Source: an uncultured Bacilli bacterium
GTDB lineage: Bacteria > Bacillota_I > Bacilli_A > RF39 > UBA660
DNA: 38,816 nucleotides
NCBI GenBank assembly: GCA_944358795.1
Contig: CALVRW010000050.1
Coordinates: 1-38,816 of the forward strand
Direction: 5' to 3'
Shown here piece after piece: positions 1 through 10,195 of this stretch; the first letter of the stretch is position 1; each line of letters opens with the position of its first letter. Under the pieces are notes generated by a model, which was not told the origin of the DNA, ran no database searches, and saw nothing but the letters and a program-made list of their open reading frames with translations. A program made the translations under genes and the position numbers.

Positions 1-42
1 CCTTGTTCTTTTCTATTTCCCTGTACAACATTGTTTCTTTCT

Positions 43-126
43 AGTTTCACGTGGAACATTGTTTATTTATAGTTTCACGTGGAACATTGTTTATTTATAG
101 TTTCACGTGGAACATTGTTTATTTAT
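43..126. repeat. Tandem parS-like centromere array (3 x 28 bp)
   Basis: Three perfect copies of a 28-bp unit lie at 43-70, 71-98 and 99-126. Each contains GTTTCACGTGGAAC (44-57, 72-85, 100-113). Read on the minus strand with flanking bases this is TGTTCCACGTGAAACT, which matches 15 of 16 positions of the Bacillus parS consensus TGTTNCACGTGAAACA. A fourth, degenerate copy (about 20 of 28 identical) sits at 15-42 and has lost the CACGTG core. ParB binds parS, spreads, and loads SMC near the origin in Bacilli. The array is about 9 kb from dnaA, immediately beyond the gyrA terminator. The rest of 1-213 holds no gene I can support. Confidence 0.85.
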
Positions 127-198
127 AAATGTTATTTATCGCAATTACATAATAAATATGAAATCTATAATTTCTTTTTACCACGTGATTTTTTTAAT

Positions 199-225
199 AA
201 AAAAAGAAGAAGACTACTCTTCTTC
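199..225 (-). terminator. gyrA rho-independent terminator
   Basis: On the minus strand an 8-bp perfect stem (GAAGAAGA / TCTTCTTC at plus coordinates 206-213 and 218-225, four-base loop) is followed by seven T (plus-strand A run 199-205). It overlaps the last gyrA codons and its stop. Confidence 0.75.
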
Positions 226-2673
226 AATTTTTTCTACATTATTATCTGATGAATCTTCTTCACTTTTTTCAATCAATGCAAGAGAACTAACTTTTTGTTC
301 ATCTTTTAAATGAATTAATCTAACACCTTGGGCTACACGACCTGTCTTCGAAACTTGTTCTAATGATATTCTAATAATAATTCCACTATTAGTGATAATC
401 ATTAAATCTTCGTCACCATGAATTGTTTTAAATGCGACGATATTACCATTCTTCTCAGTTACATTTAAGGCTTTTACTCCCTTACTTCCTCTATGCGTCA
501 TACGATATTCTTCAATTTCAGTTTTCTTTCCATATCCATTTTCCGTTACAACTAAAATTTGTTGTCCTTTTTCAGCAATTTCGCATCCAACACAAATACC
601 ATTATCTACATCAATACCTTTTACACCTGCTGCACTTCTTCCCATAATTCTAATTTCATTTTCTTCGAAACGAATCATTCTTCCATTTGAAGAAGCAATT
701 AAAATTTCATTATTTCCCGTAGTTTTTTTAACAGATAATAGTTCGTCATCTTCTCTAAGTGTAATTGCAAGTTTACCACTTGTTCTAATACGCTCGAATT
801 CTTCTAATCTTGTTCGTTTTACTAATCCTTTTTGTGTACAGAATACAATATATTGCGCTGGGTCATCATTTGAAACTTTTAACATTGCTTTTACTACTTC
901 ATCTTTTTCTATAGGAAGTAAATTAACAATCGGTAATCCTTTTGATTGTCGACTATATGATGGTACTTCGTAACCTTTCATACGATATACCTTACCTTTA
1001 TTTGTAAAGAACATTAAATAATCATGTGTTGTCATAGAAATTAAGTTTTCTACGTAATCTTCTTCATTTGTAGTCATTCCTTTAATCCCTACACCACCAC
1101 GATTTTGTGTTTTATAAGTTTCACTGGTCATTCTCTTAATATATCCCTTACCAGTTAATGTTATTACAACATCCTCTACTGGAATCAAGGATTCATCTTC
1201 TATATAATCAATCGCTGACATATCTATATCAGTACGTCTTTCATCACCATATTTTTCTTTAATTTCTAACAATTCTTCTTTTACAATATTAAGAATCTTT
1301 TGTTCACTAGCTAGAATTGATTTTAAATCAGCAATTAACAATTCTAATTCTTTTAATTCTGATTCAATTTTTTCACGTTCTAAGCCAGTTAATCTTCTTA
1401 ATTTCATTTCTAAAATTGCTTTGGCTTGAACTTCAGTTAATTGAAAACGTGTGATTAATCCTTCCATTGCTTCAGAATCTGATTTACTTTTTTTCAATAA
1501 TTTAACGATTTCATCAATATTATCTAAAGCTATTTTTAATCCTTCTAGAATATGAGCTCTATTTTCAGCTTTTTCTAAATCAAATTGTGTACGTCTTACA
1601 ATAACCGTGCGTTGATGTTCAATATATTTTTCTAAAATTTCCTTTAAAGAGAGAATTCTTGGTTCATCATCAACTAATGCTAATAAATTAATTCCATATG
1701 ATGTTTGTAATGATGTGTGTTTATATAAATTATTTAAAATAACATTAGCATTTGCATCTTTTCTTAATTCTATTACAATTTTAATACCTTCACGGTTTGA
1801 TTCATCTCTTAAATCTGTAATTCCGTCAATTACTTTTTCACGTACTAATTCGGCAATTTTTTGAATTAAAACTGCTTTATTTACTTGGTAAGGAATTTCT
1901 GTAATTGTAATTACTGGTTTTCCATTTTTTAATTCATCAATCATCGCCTTAGAACGAATTGTAATAATCCCTTTTCCGGTTTCATATGCCTTTTTAATTC
2001 CACTATTTCCCAAAATAATTCCCCCAGTTGGGAAATCTGGTCCTTTAATATATTGCATTATTTCTGATGTTTCCATATCAGGATTGTCAATTAACGCAAC
2101 AGTTCCATCAATTATTTCACAAAGATTATGTGGTGGAATATTTGTAGCCATTCCTACTGCTATTCCAGTACTTCCGTTTACTAATAAATTAGGAAATCTT
2201 GATGGTAAAACAACTGGTTCTTTTTCATCTCCATCGAAGTTTTCTGTAAAATCAATCGTATTTTTATTAATATCACGTACCATTTCATTTGATATTTTGG
2301 ATAATCGTGATTCAGTATAACGCATTGCTGCTGCTCCATCTCCATCGACAGAACCAAAGTTACCATGTCCATCAACTAACATATAACGAATGGAAAAATC
2401 TTGTGCTAAACGAACTAACGCATCATATACAGCTGTATCTCCGTGTGGGTGATACTTTCCTAGTACTTCTCCGACAATACGCGCACATTTTTTATATGGT
2501 TTATCACTTGTAATTCCCATATCATACATAGAATAAATAATACGTCTATGTACAGGTTTTAATCCATCTCTTACATCAGGTAATGCACGAGATACAATAA
2601 CACTCATTGCATAATCCAGAAAAGATTCTTTGATTTCTTTTTCAAAATGTAAATCTTTTATTATTTCTGCCAT
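214..2673 (-). CDS. gyrA: DNA gyrase subunit A
   Basis: Breakage-reunion subunit of DNA gyrase (A2B2), which introduces negative supercoils using ATP hydrolysed by GyrB. The protein has 819 residues, a normal family length. The catalytic tyrosine is Y119 in AAAMRYTES. The quinolone-pocket segment reads [10 protein letters not shown] (residues 75-84), so Thr occupies the position of E. coli Ser83. The C-terminal beta-pinwheel begins about residue 500 and carries a GyrA-box-like [10 protein letters not shown], where the usual pattern is QRRGGKG. The tail is acidic ([16 protein letters not shown]). It lies 9 nt downstream of gyrB and is last in the dnaA-dnaN-comK-recF-gyrB-gyrA series. I call it gyrA and not parC from this position and the box. 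Confidence 0.97.
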   Translation of the reverse strand: MAEIIKDLHFEKEIKESFLDYAMSVIVSRALPDVRDGLKPVHRRIIYSMYDMGITSDKPYKKCARIVGEVLGKYHPHGDTAVYDALVRLAQDFSIRYMLVDGHGNFGSVDGDGAAAMRYTESRLSKISNEMVRDINKNTIDFTENFDGDEKEPVVLPSRFPNLLVNGSTGIAVGMATNIPPHNLCEIIDGTVALIDNPDMETSEIMQYIKGPDFPTGGIILGNSGIKKAYETGKGIITIRSKAMIDELKNGKPVITITEIPYQVNKAVLIQKIAELVREKVIDGITDLRDESNREGIKIVIELRKDANANVILNNLYKHTSLQTSYGINLLALVDDEPRILSLKEILEKYIEHQRTVIVRRTQFDLEKAENRAHILEGLKIALDNIDEIVKLLKKSKSDSEAMEGLITRFQLTEVQAKAILEMKLRRLTGLEREKIESELKELELLIADLKSILASEQKILNIVKEELLEIKEKYGDERRTDIDMSAIDYIEDESLIPVEDVVITLTGKGYIKRMTSETYKTQNRGGVGIKGMTTNEEDYVENLISMTTHDYLMFFTNKGKVYRMKGYEVPSYSRQSKGLPIVNLLPIEKDEVVKAMLKVSNDDPAQYIVFCTQKGLVKRTRLEEFERIRTSGKLAITLREDDELLSVKKTTGNNEILIASSNGRMIRFEENEIRIMGRSAAGVKGIDVDNGICVGCEIAEKGQQILVVTENGYGKKTEIEEYRMTHRGSKGVKALNVTEKNGNIVAFKTIHGDEDLMIITNSGIIIRISLEQVSKTGRVAQGVRLIHLKDEQKVSSLALIEKSEEDSSDNNVEKIEEE

Positions 2674-2682
2674 GACTTCCTC

Positions 2683-5734
<3,052 letters not shown>

Positions 5735-5837
5735 ATCCGCATCCTTTCTTTTTTTATAGGCTATCATTTTATTTCTCACAATAATTAGTACTCCTATACG
5801 CACTTACTATTATATCACAAAATAAGGCCTAAAAACT

Positions 5838-5862
5838 AAAAAAACAAGCAATTACGCTTATT
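5838..5862 (-). terminator. Terminator downstream of comK
   Basis: On the minus strand AATAAGCG and TGCTTGTT form an eight-pair stem with two G-T pairs and a TAAT loop (plus 5843-5862), followed by a T tract (plus A run 5838-5844). It separates comK from recF, which then has its own candidate -10, TATAAT, at plus 5809-5814 on the minus strand; no good -35 is visible for that. Confidence 0.6.
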
Positions 5863-5875
5863 TTTTTATTAAATT

Positions 5876-6325
5876 TTAAATCATTTTTCTACGTTTTAAA
5901 ATTTTAGCTAATCTAAGTGATCGAATCATTTGATTTTCAAAAGATGAATGGGAAATATTTAAATTGATTGTTTGTCCATTTATAAAATAAACACTCGTTC
6001 CTTTTTCAGATTTTTGATAGTCCTCAATATTATTTAGACAAACCCAAGAACAATTAGGAAATCTTGGTGAAGAAGTTGGGAAAAAGATAATTCCCCTACT
6101 TTCTTCTATAATAATTGGTGATTTATAATTAACACCTAATATTTTTTTAGTTCCCTCAAATCTTCCAGTATAAGAACTTCCAAAATATCTACAACTATCA
6201 TCAATAATATCCATTGCCTTTCTCTCCACAATAATTTCCTGACCTTTCTCGATCACTTTTGACGTTTTTTCATCAATAGGAATAATAGCTAATGTATCCC
6301 TATTAATTTCATAAGTAGTATACAT
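5876..6325 (-). CDS. comK: ComK-like competence transcription factor
   Basis: Predicted DNA-binding regulator of the ComK family, which in Bacillus activates the DNA-uptake genes. The 149-residue protein aligns by eye with B. subtilis ComK along its core: IDDSCRYFGSSYTGR (41-55; ComK VDRSCRFFGSSYAGR), PIIIEESRGIIFFPT (70-84), FPNCSW (89-94; ComK RPQCGW), and FINGQTINLNISHSSFENQ (114-132; ComK FSNGKTMELPISYNSFENQ). B. subtilis ComK has 192 residues; this one ends about 40 residues earlier in RRKMI, so the C-terminal region that contains FMLYPK, used by MecA, is absent. The Shine-Dalgarno is AGGAGGAAG. The gene lies between dnaN and recF, where Bacilli usually carry yaaA. Family membership is well supported; the target genes are unknown. 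Confidence 0.85.
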   Translation of the reverse strand: MYTTYEINRDTLAIIPIDEKTSKVIEKGQEIIVERKAMDIIDDSCRYFGSSYTGRFEGTKKILGVNYKSPIIIEESRGIIFFPTSSPRFPNCSWVCLNNIEDYQKSEKGTSVYFINGQTINLNISHSSFENQMIRSLRLAKILKRRKMI

Positions 6326-6350
6326 ATTTCTTCCTCCTTCTACTTATATT

Positions 6351-6370
6351 ATTCGACATAAATATCGAAT
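6351..6370. promoter_or_regulatory. Imperfect palindrome upstream of comK
   Basis: ATTCGACATAAATATCGAAT is a 20-bp imperfect palindrome with 8 of 10 pairs matching, 26 bp upstream of the comK ATG. It sits between the likely promoter area and the ribosome binding site and could be an operator. No regulator can be assigned from sequence alone. The 146-nt interval between dnaN and comK also holds a TTGACA on the minus strand but no convincing -10 at 17 nt from it. Confidence 0.4.
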
Positions 6371-6419
6371 TTCCTTTCTTATACTCCTTTCTTTTGTCAA
6401 AAAATGCCGAAAACTGTCG

Positions 6420-6447
6420 ATTTTCTTGGGAAATATTCGGGAAATAT
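6420..6447 (-). promoter_or_regulatory. Paired Noc-box-like sites upstream of comK
   Basis: On the minus strand two ATTTCCC half-sites occur 11 bp apart. One is in the 15-mer ATTTCCCAAGAAAAT (plus 6420-6434), matching 11 of the first 14 positions of the B. subtilis Noc-binding consensus ATTTCCCGGGAAAT. The other begins ATTTCCCGAATATT. The same 15-mer is found at 17194-17208 just upstream of noc. Binding is inferred. Confidence 0.45.
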
Positions 6448-6471
6448 AAAAAAATAGCTATTTCGCTATTT

Positions 6472-7593
6472 TTAATAAGTTCGAATTGGTAAAATCAATT
6501 GAATTAGATCATCTGAAGAAGAACTTTTTAATATAATTGGTTTAATCTCCCCGTTAAATAATAAATCCACATCTGTACTTCCAAATGATTTTAATGCATC
6601 CATCATATATTTAGAACTAAATGCTATTTTAATATCTTGATTATTCTTATTTTCTACCATAATTTTTTCCACAACATTTCCAATTTCAGGAATATTTGAG
6701 GAAATTGTTATATCATTACCATGACTTTCTAACTTAATTGTATTTTTATCAGCTTCATTTGTTAATAAAGAAGCTCTATCAATTGCATCATAAAAATCAG
6801 ATAAATTTACTTGTAAATCAATTTCAAATGTTTCTGGAATTAATTTAGATGTATCAGGATAAGTTCCGTTAATTAAACGTGACATCATAATAATATCATT
6901 AAATTTAAAAATCACTTTATTACTAAAAATATGAATTTCAATTGAATCATCATCATCATTAAATAATTTAATTAATTCACTGATATTTTTAGTTGGAATT
7001 ACGATATCAATAATATCTGTCATAGGATTATGAATTTTAATTGTCTTTTTTGCTAAACGATAAGAATCTGTTGCAATACATTGTAGATAATCACCTTCTA
7101 TGTGGAAATTGATTCCTGTTAATATTGGTCTAGATTCTTGATTAGAAGTTGCAAATATAGTTTGATTAATAATAGTTTTAAATAATTTCTTTTGAATAAT
7201 AATCGGTGTTTTATTATCTTCTAACTCTAAACTAGGAAATTCACTAGCATCATTACAATTTAATTGAAATGATGAATTTGTAGTAGTAATTGATAATTTA
7301 GAATCTACTACTTCTTCTATATTAATTGCTTCATTTGGTAATTTTTTAATAATTTCATAAATATATCTACCAGAAACAACAATTGTTCCACAAATATCAA
7401 TATTTTCAATATCTTTTTTGTCAATAAATGTTTTAATTGATATTTCATTATCTGTACTCATTAAATATAAACCATCATTTGTAAGTTCAAATTTTATACA
7501 GTTTAAAATAGGAATAAGATTTTTATTAGAGATTCCTCTAATTACATAATTTAAATGTTCCATCAATATAGGTTGTTTAATTGTTAATTTCAT
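6472..7593 (-). CDS. dnaN: DNA polymerase III beta subunit (sliding clamp)
   Basis: Ring-shaped processivity clamp that tethers the replicative polymerase and other partners to DNA. It has 373 residues, a normal length, beginning MKLTIKQPILMEHLNYVIRG with the three-fold repeated clamp fold. The C-terminus is IQLILPIRTY, resembling the conserved PMRL/Y-type end. It is the second gene of the dnaA operon, 150 nt downstream of dnaA. That spacer contains DnaA-box-like sequences and a likely -10, so dnaN probably also has its own DnaA-sensitive promoter. The Shine-Dalgarno is AGAGGAGA. Confidence 0.97.
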   Translation of the reverse strand: MKLTIKQPILMEHLNYVIRGISNKNLIPILNCIKFELTNDGLYLMSTDNEISIKTFIDKKDIENIDICGTIVVSGRYIYEIIKKLPNEAINIEEVVDSKLSITTTNSSFQLNCNDASEFPSLELEDNKTPIIIQKKLFKTIINQTIFATSNQESRPILTGINFHIEGDYLQCIATDSYRLAKKTIKIHNPMTDIIDIVIPTKNISELIKLFNDDDDSIEIHIFSNKVIFKFNDIIMMSRLINGTYPDTSKLIPETFEIDLQVNLSDFYDAIDRASLLTNEADKNTIKLESHGNDITISSNIPEIGNVVEKIMVENKNNQDIKIAFSSKYMMDALKSFGSTDVDLLFNGEIKPIILKSSSSDDLIQLILPIRTY

Positions 7594-7743
7594 TTCATGT
7601 CTCCTCTTTTCTTTTTATATATTAAATATTATTAATATTATAGAAGTGGAAAGTGTGGAAAATAGAAAAATTTATTGAAATATAAGCAAATATTTAATTT
7701 TTATCTTGTGGAAAATATCTGCAAAAATATTTTTTTTCCACTT
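7594..7743 (-). promoter_or_regulatory. dnaA-dnaN spacer: DnaA-box cluster and dnaN promoter
   Basis: DnaA-box-like 9-mers occur at 7654-7662 and 7707-7715 (both TGTGGAAAA), plus the one-mismatch TTTTCCACT at 7734-7742. A minus-strand TATAAT (plus 7637-7642) lies just downstream of the first box in the direction of dnaN; its -35 is poor and is covered by that box. Together with the cluster on the other side of dnaA this gives a bipartite origin layout like that of B. subtilis. Confidence 0.6.
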
Positions 7744-9093
7744 TCATTTTATCTGACTAATTATTTTTTGAATTTCCATTTCCAAAATACTATTATTTAA
7801 TAATTCTTTTTTTATTTTATCCACAGAATGCATTACTGTAGTATGATCTTTTCCACCAAATTCTATTCCAATCTTTGGTAATGATTCTTCTAAGACCGTT
7901 CTACAAATATACATTGCAATTTGCCGTGGAACGGAAATTGATGCAACCCTTTTTTTACTCTTTAAGTCCTCTACTGTTATATTATAATGATTTGCTACTA
8001 ATTGTTGTACTTGATCAATTTTATTTTTTGAAACAATTGATTTTACAAAATAGTCCTTTAATGCTTCTACTGCTAAATCAAGCGTTATTTCAGAACCACT
8101 CATTATCGTTGCATATGCGAAAATACGGGTAATTGCTCCTTCTAATTTTCTAATATCACTGGTACAATTACTGGCAATATACTCTTTTACATCTTGTGGA
8201 AAGTTTTTTGCCATTGCTTGCCCTTCTATTTTTTTATCAATAATATCCATTCTTAGTTGGAAATCTGGTGGTAATATATCGATAATCAATCCCCAGTTAA
8301 ATCTAGTTCGAAGTCTATTCTCTAATAATTTTAAATCATCTGGTGATCGATCTGATGAAATAATAATTTGTTTATTATTTCCATGTAAATCATTAAAAGT
8401 GTTGAAAAATTCTTGTTGAGTTTGATTTGCATTTCCGAGATATTGTATATCATCAATCATTAATACATCTATATCACGATACTTCTTTTTAAATATATCA
8501 ACACTATCAAAATTATTTCCGTCTTTATTCTTTTTATTGATTCCTATAAAATCAGATACAAATTTTTCACTCGTTACGTATAAAACTCTTTTATTACTAT
8601 GCTTTACAATATAATTTCCAATTGCATGCATTAAATGTGTTTTTCCAAGTCCACTGTTTCCATAAATAAAAAGTGGATTATACATAAAGCCAGGTTTTTC
8701 AGCAACAGCTAAAGCAGTAGCTTTTGCGAATTTATTACTTTCCCCTACTATAAAGTTTTCAAAGGTATATTGACTATTTAAATTAGTTTCCATTTGCGGA
8801 GTATTTTCCACAACAGGACTGACAGAAGTCGAAATCATTTCATCTAATTCTTCCTTTGTATAATATTCAAAAGTAAAATTACTACCAGTGACTTCTGTAA
8901 AGATTTCTTCAATTAAATCATTATAATTGTTTTTAAGATGATTTTTGTGAATATGCATAGGAACTTCTACTTTTGCAACTCCATTTTCTAAAGAAACTAA
9001 TTTTGTATCCATAAACCAAGTTTCATAGGACATTGGAGACAGATTATCACTAATCTTAGTTAAAAAATTATTCCATAACTGAGTTAAATTCAC
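7744..9093 (-). CDS. dnaA: Chromosomal replication initiator DnaA
   Basis: AAA+ ATPase that binds origin 9-mers, melts oriC and recruits the helicase. It has 449 residues. Domain I is about 1-75 (LWNNFLTKISDNLSPMSYETWF), followed by a short linker. Walker A is GNSGLGKTHL, Walker B is VLMIDDIQYL, and sensor II is near TSDIRKLEGAI. The domain IV signature is GGKDHTTVMHSVDKI, with Lys where GGRDHTT is common. The start is GTG (9091-9093) preceded by GGGGTGAT. The gene diverges from rpmH across oriC. DnaA-box-like sites lie on both flanks, suggesting autoregulation. Confidence 0.98.
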   Translation of the reverse strand: MNLTQLWNNFLTKISDNLSPMSYETWFMDTKLVSLENGVAKVEVPMHIHKNHLKNNYNDLIEEIFTEVTGSNFTFEYYTKEELDEMISTSVSPVVENTPQMETNLNSQYTFENFIVGESNKFAKATALAVAEKPGFMYNPLFIYGNSGLGKTHLMHAIGNYIVKHSNKRVLYVTSEKFVSDFIGINKKNKDGNNFDSVDIFKKKYRDIDVLMIDDIQYLGNANQTQQEFFNTFNDLHGNNKQIIISSDRSPDDLKLLENRLRTRFNWGLIIDILPPDFQLRMDIIDKKIEGQAMAKNFPQDVKEYIASNCTSDIRKLEGAITRIFAYATIMSGSEITLDLAVEALKDYFVKSIVSKNKIDQVQQLVANHYNITVEDLKSKKRVASISVPRQIAMYICRTVLEESLPKIGIEFGGKDHTTVMHSVDKIKKELLNNSILEMEIQKIISQIK

Positions 9094-9592
9094 TCTATCA
9101 CCCCACTTCGCCCAATAACACCCTTATTTTACAATACTTTGTGGAAAAATGCTAGTGAAATATCAAAAAAAACTGTGGAAAAAGAAATTCAACAATCTTT
9201 TCCACAATAAAAATCATTATAAACGTTAGAAAAATTCTAATTTTCAACAATTATGTGGAAAAGTGTTGGGATTATTTTTCACATTGTGACTTATTTTTCC
9301 ACATACCAGTGGAAAAATAAGATGTTATTATATAATACAATAAAAAAAGTTGTGGAAAACAAAGTGATTTAAAATAATCCACAGATTAAAATAAAATATG
9401 AAATGTGGAATAATATTATCGTTATAAAAAATTACTTTTTATCAAGAAAAAAATAAAATATGTCGAATCATGAAGTTCTTTATTTAATACAGAAAAAATT
9501 TAATTAGATAATTTGTATAATATAACATATAAATATGGAATAACATTATTTCTAATTTTATTTTCTTTTTAAAATAGTATTTAAAATAGTAT
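9094..9592. other. oriC: Origin of replication (oriC)
   Basis: Long gene-free region between divergent dnaA and rpmH. DnaA-box-like 9-mers: TGTGGAAAA at 9140-9148, 9174-9182, 9254-9262 and 9351-9359; TTTTCCACA at 9198-9206 and 9295-9303; variants AGTGGAAAA 9308-9316, TAATCCACA 9375-9383 and TGTGGAATA 9404-9412. None is the exact TTATCCACA. An 11-bp palindrome TCACATTGTGA lies at 9279-9289. From 9413 to 9592 the sequence is extremely AT-rich, has few boxes, and is the best candidate for the unwinding element. A weak minus-strand -10 for dnaA (TAAAAT, plus 9126-9131) sits next to the first box. Confidence 0.85.
9291..9320. repeat. Perfect inverted repeat pairing two DnaA boxes
   Basis: TTATTTTTCCAC (9291-9302) and GTGGAAAAATAA (9309-9320) are perfect 12-bp inverted arms around a six-base centre ATACCA. 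Each arm holds one DnaA-box-like 9-mer, so the two boxes face each other. Confidence 0.8.
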
Positions 9593-9621
9593 TTGACAAA
9601 CCCTTATTTTATCTATATAAT
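9593..9621 (+). promoter_or_regulatory. rpmH promoter (consensus)
   Basis: TTGACA (9593-9598), a 17-nt spacer, and TATAAT (9616-9621): an exact housekeeping sigma-factor promoter. Initiation near 9628 would give a short leader before rpmH. It is the strongest promoter seen in the window and fits the high demand for L34. Confidence 0.9.
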
Positions 9622-9662
9622 GTATAAAGCAATGCGAAAATTTAGATAAGTGGAGGTGTAGA

Positions 9663-9785
9663 ATGAAAAGAACTTTTCAACCAAACAATAGAAAAAGAAG
9701 TAAAAAACAAGGTTTTTTTGCACGTATGAAAACGAATGTAATTAGAAATAGAAGAAGAAAAGGGCGTAAAGTATTATCTCATTAA
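9663..9785 (+). CDS. rpmH: 50S ribosomal protein L34
   Basis: Small, very basic large-subunit protein. It has 40 residues, beginning [19 protein letters not shown] and ending [11 protein letters not shown]. The family is usually about 44 residues; compared with that, roughly four residues are missing from the middle ([15 protein letters not shown] instead of the longer ARM...ARRRRKG segment). The start is preceded by GGAGGTG. It is first in the classical rpmH-rnpA-yidC-jag series and is followed by a hairpin that could partly terminate transcription. Confidence 0.96.
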   Translation: MKRTFQPNNRKRSKKQGFFARMKTNVIRNRRRKGRKVLSH

Positions 9786-9790
9786 TAGGA

Positions 9791-9815
9791 CACCACTGGG
9801 TATAGTGGTGTTTTT
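9791..9815 (+). terminator. Terminator-like hairpin between rpmH and rnpA
   Basis: CACCACT (9791-9797) and AGTGGTG (9804-9810) form a perfect 7-bp stem, followed by TTTTT. Because rnpA has no obvious promoter of its own, it may be a partial terminator that lowers rnpA expression relative to rpmH. Confidence 0.75.
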
Positions 9816-9853
9816 ACTATTACGATAGATATGAAAGAAGAAAGGAAAACAAA

Positions 9854-10195
9854 ATGAAAAAAATCAATATATTAAAAGAAAATCGTGAATATAATCGAAT
9901 TATACAAGAAAAAAAGCCATTTCATTATAAAGATTATATTTTCTACATAGAAAAAGATACAAAAGATGTTTATCATTTTGGTTTTTCCGTTGGAAAAAAA
10001 ATAGGGAATGCTGTAACAAGAAATAAAATTAAAAGACAAATAAAGAATATTCTTGATCAAAAGAGCTATCAAAATAATTTTAATTGTATTATAATAGTAA
10101 AGAAAGGCATTCTCAATAAAAAATTTCATGAAATGGAAAAAGATTTATTAGAAGCTATCGACAAACTAAATATAGTAAAAGGAGCTAAAAAATGA
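9854..10195 (+). CDS. rnpA: Ribonuclease P protein component
   Basis: Protein cofactor of RNase P, which matures tRNA 5' ends together with the catalytic RNA. It has 113 residues. The conserved RNR motif appears as RNKIKRQIK (56-64), preceded by FGFSVGKKIGNAV. The Shine-Dalgarno is AAAGGAAA. The stop TGA overlaps the yidC ATG (ATGA), indicating translational coupling. The RNase P RNA gene is not in this window. Confidence 0.95.
   Translation: MKKINILKENREYNRIIQEKKPFHYKDYIFYIEKDTKDVYHFGFSVGKKIGNAVTRNKIKRQIKNILDQKSYQNNFNCIIIVKKGILNKKFHEMEKDLLEAIDKLNIVKGAKK

Noticed and set aside
1-126. CRISPR array from regularly spaced identical repeats
   Set aside because: The repeat units are contiguous 28-bp copies without unique spacers, and no cas gene is in the window; the parS core explains them better.
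178-192. CACGTG at 182-187 as another parS in the array region
   Set aside because: The flanking TTAC and ATTT match poorly (about 8 of 14), and it is out of phase with the 28-bp repeats; kept only as a possible decayed site.
2003-2019. Noc-box-like ATTTCCCAAAATAA in gyrA
   Set aside because: It falls on codons for a conserved GIILGNSG stretch; similar ATTTCCC half-sites in coding regions (712, 3562, 12105, 16804) were left out for the same reason.
5735-5803. Upstream start for recF (MRIGVLIIV...)
   Set aside because: It would begin about 6 nt after the likely -10, has no ribosome site, and lengthens the protein beyond the family.
7817-7825. Exact TTATCCACA DnaA box
   Set aside because: It lies in the dnaA coding region over the conserved HSVDKI codons, so coding constraint can explain it; not counted as an origin box.
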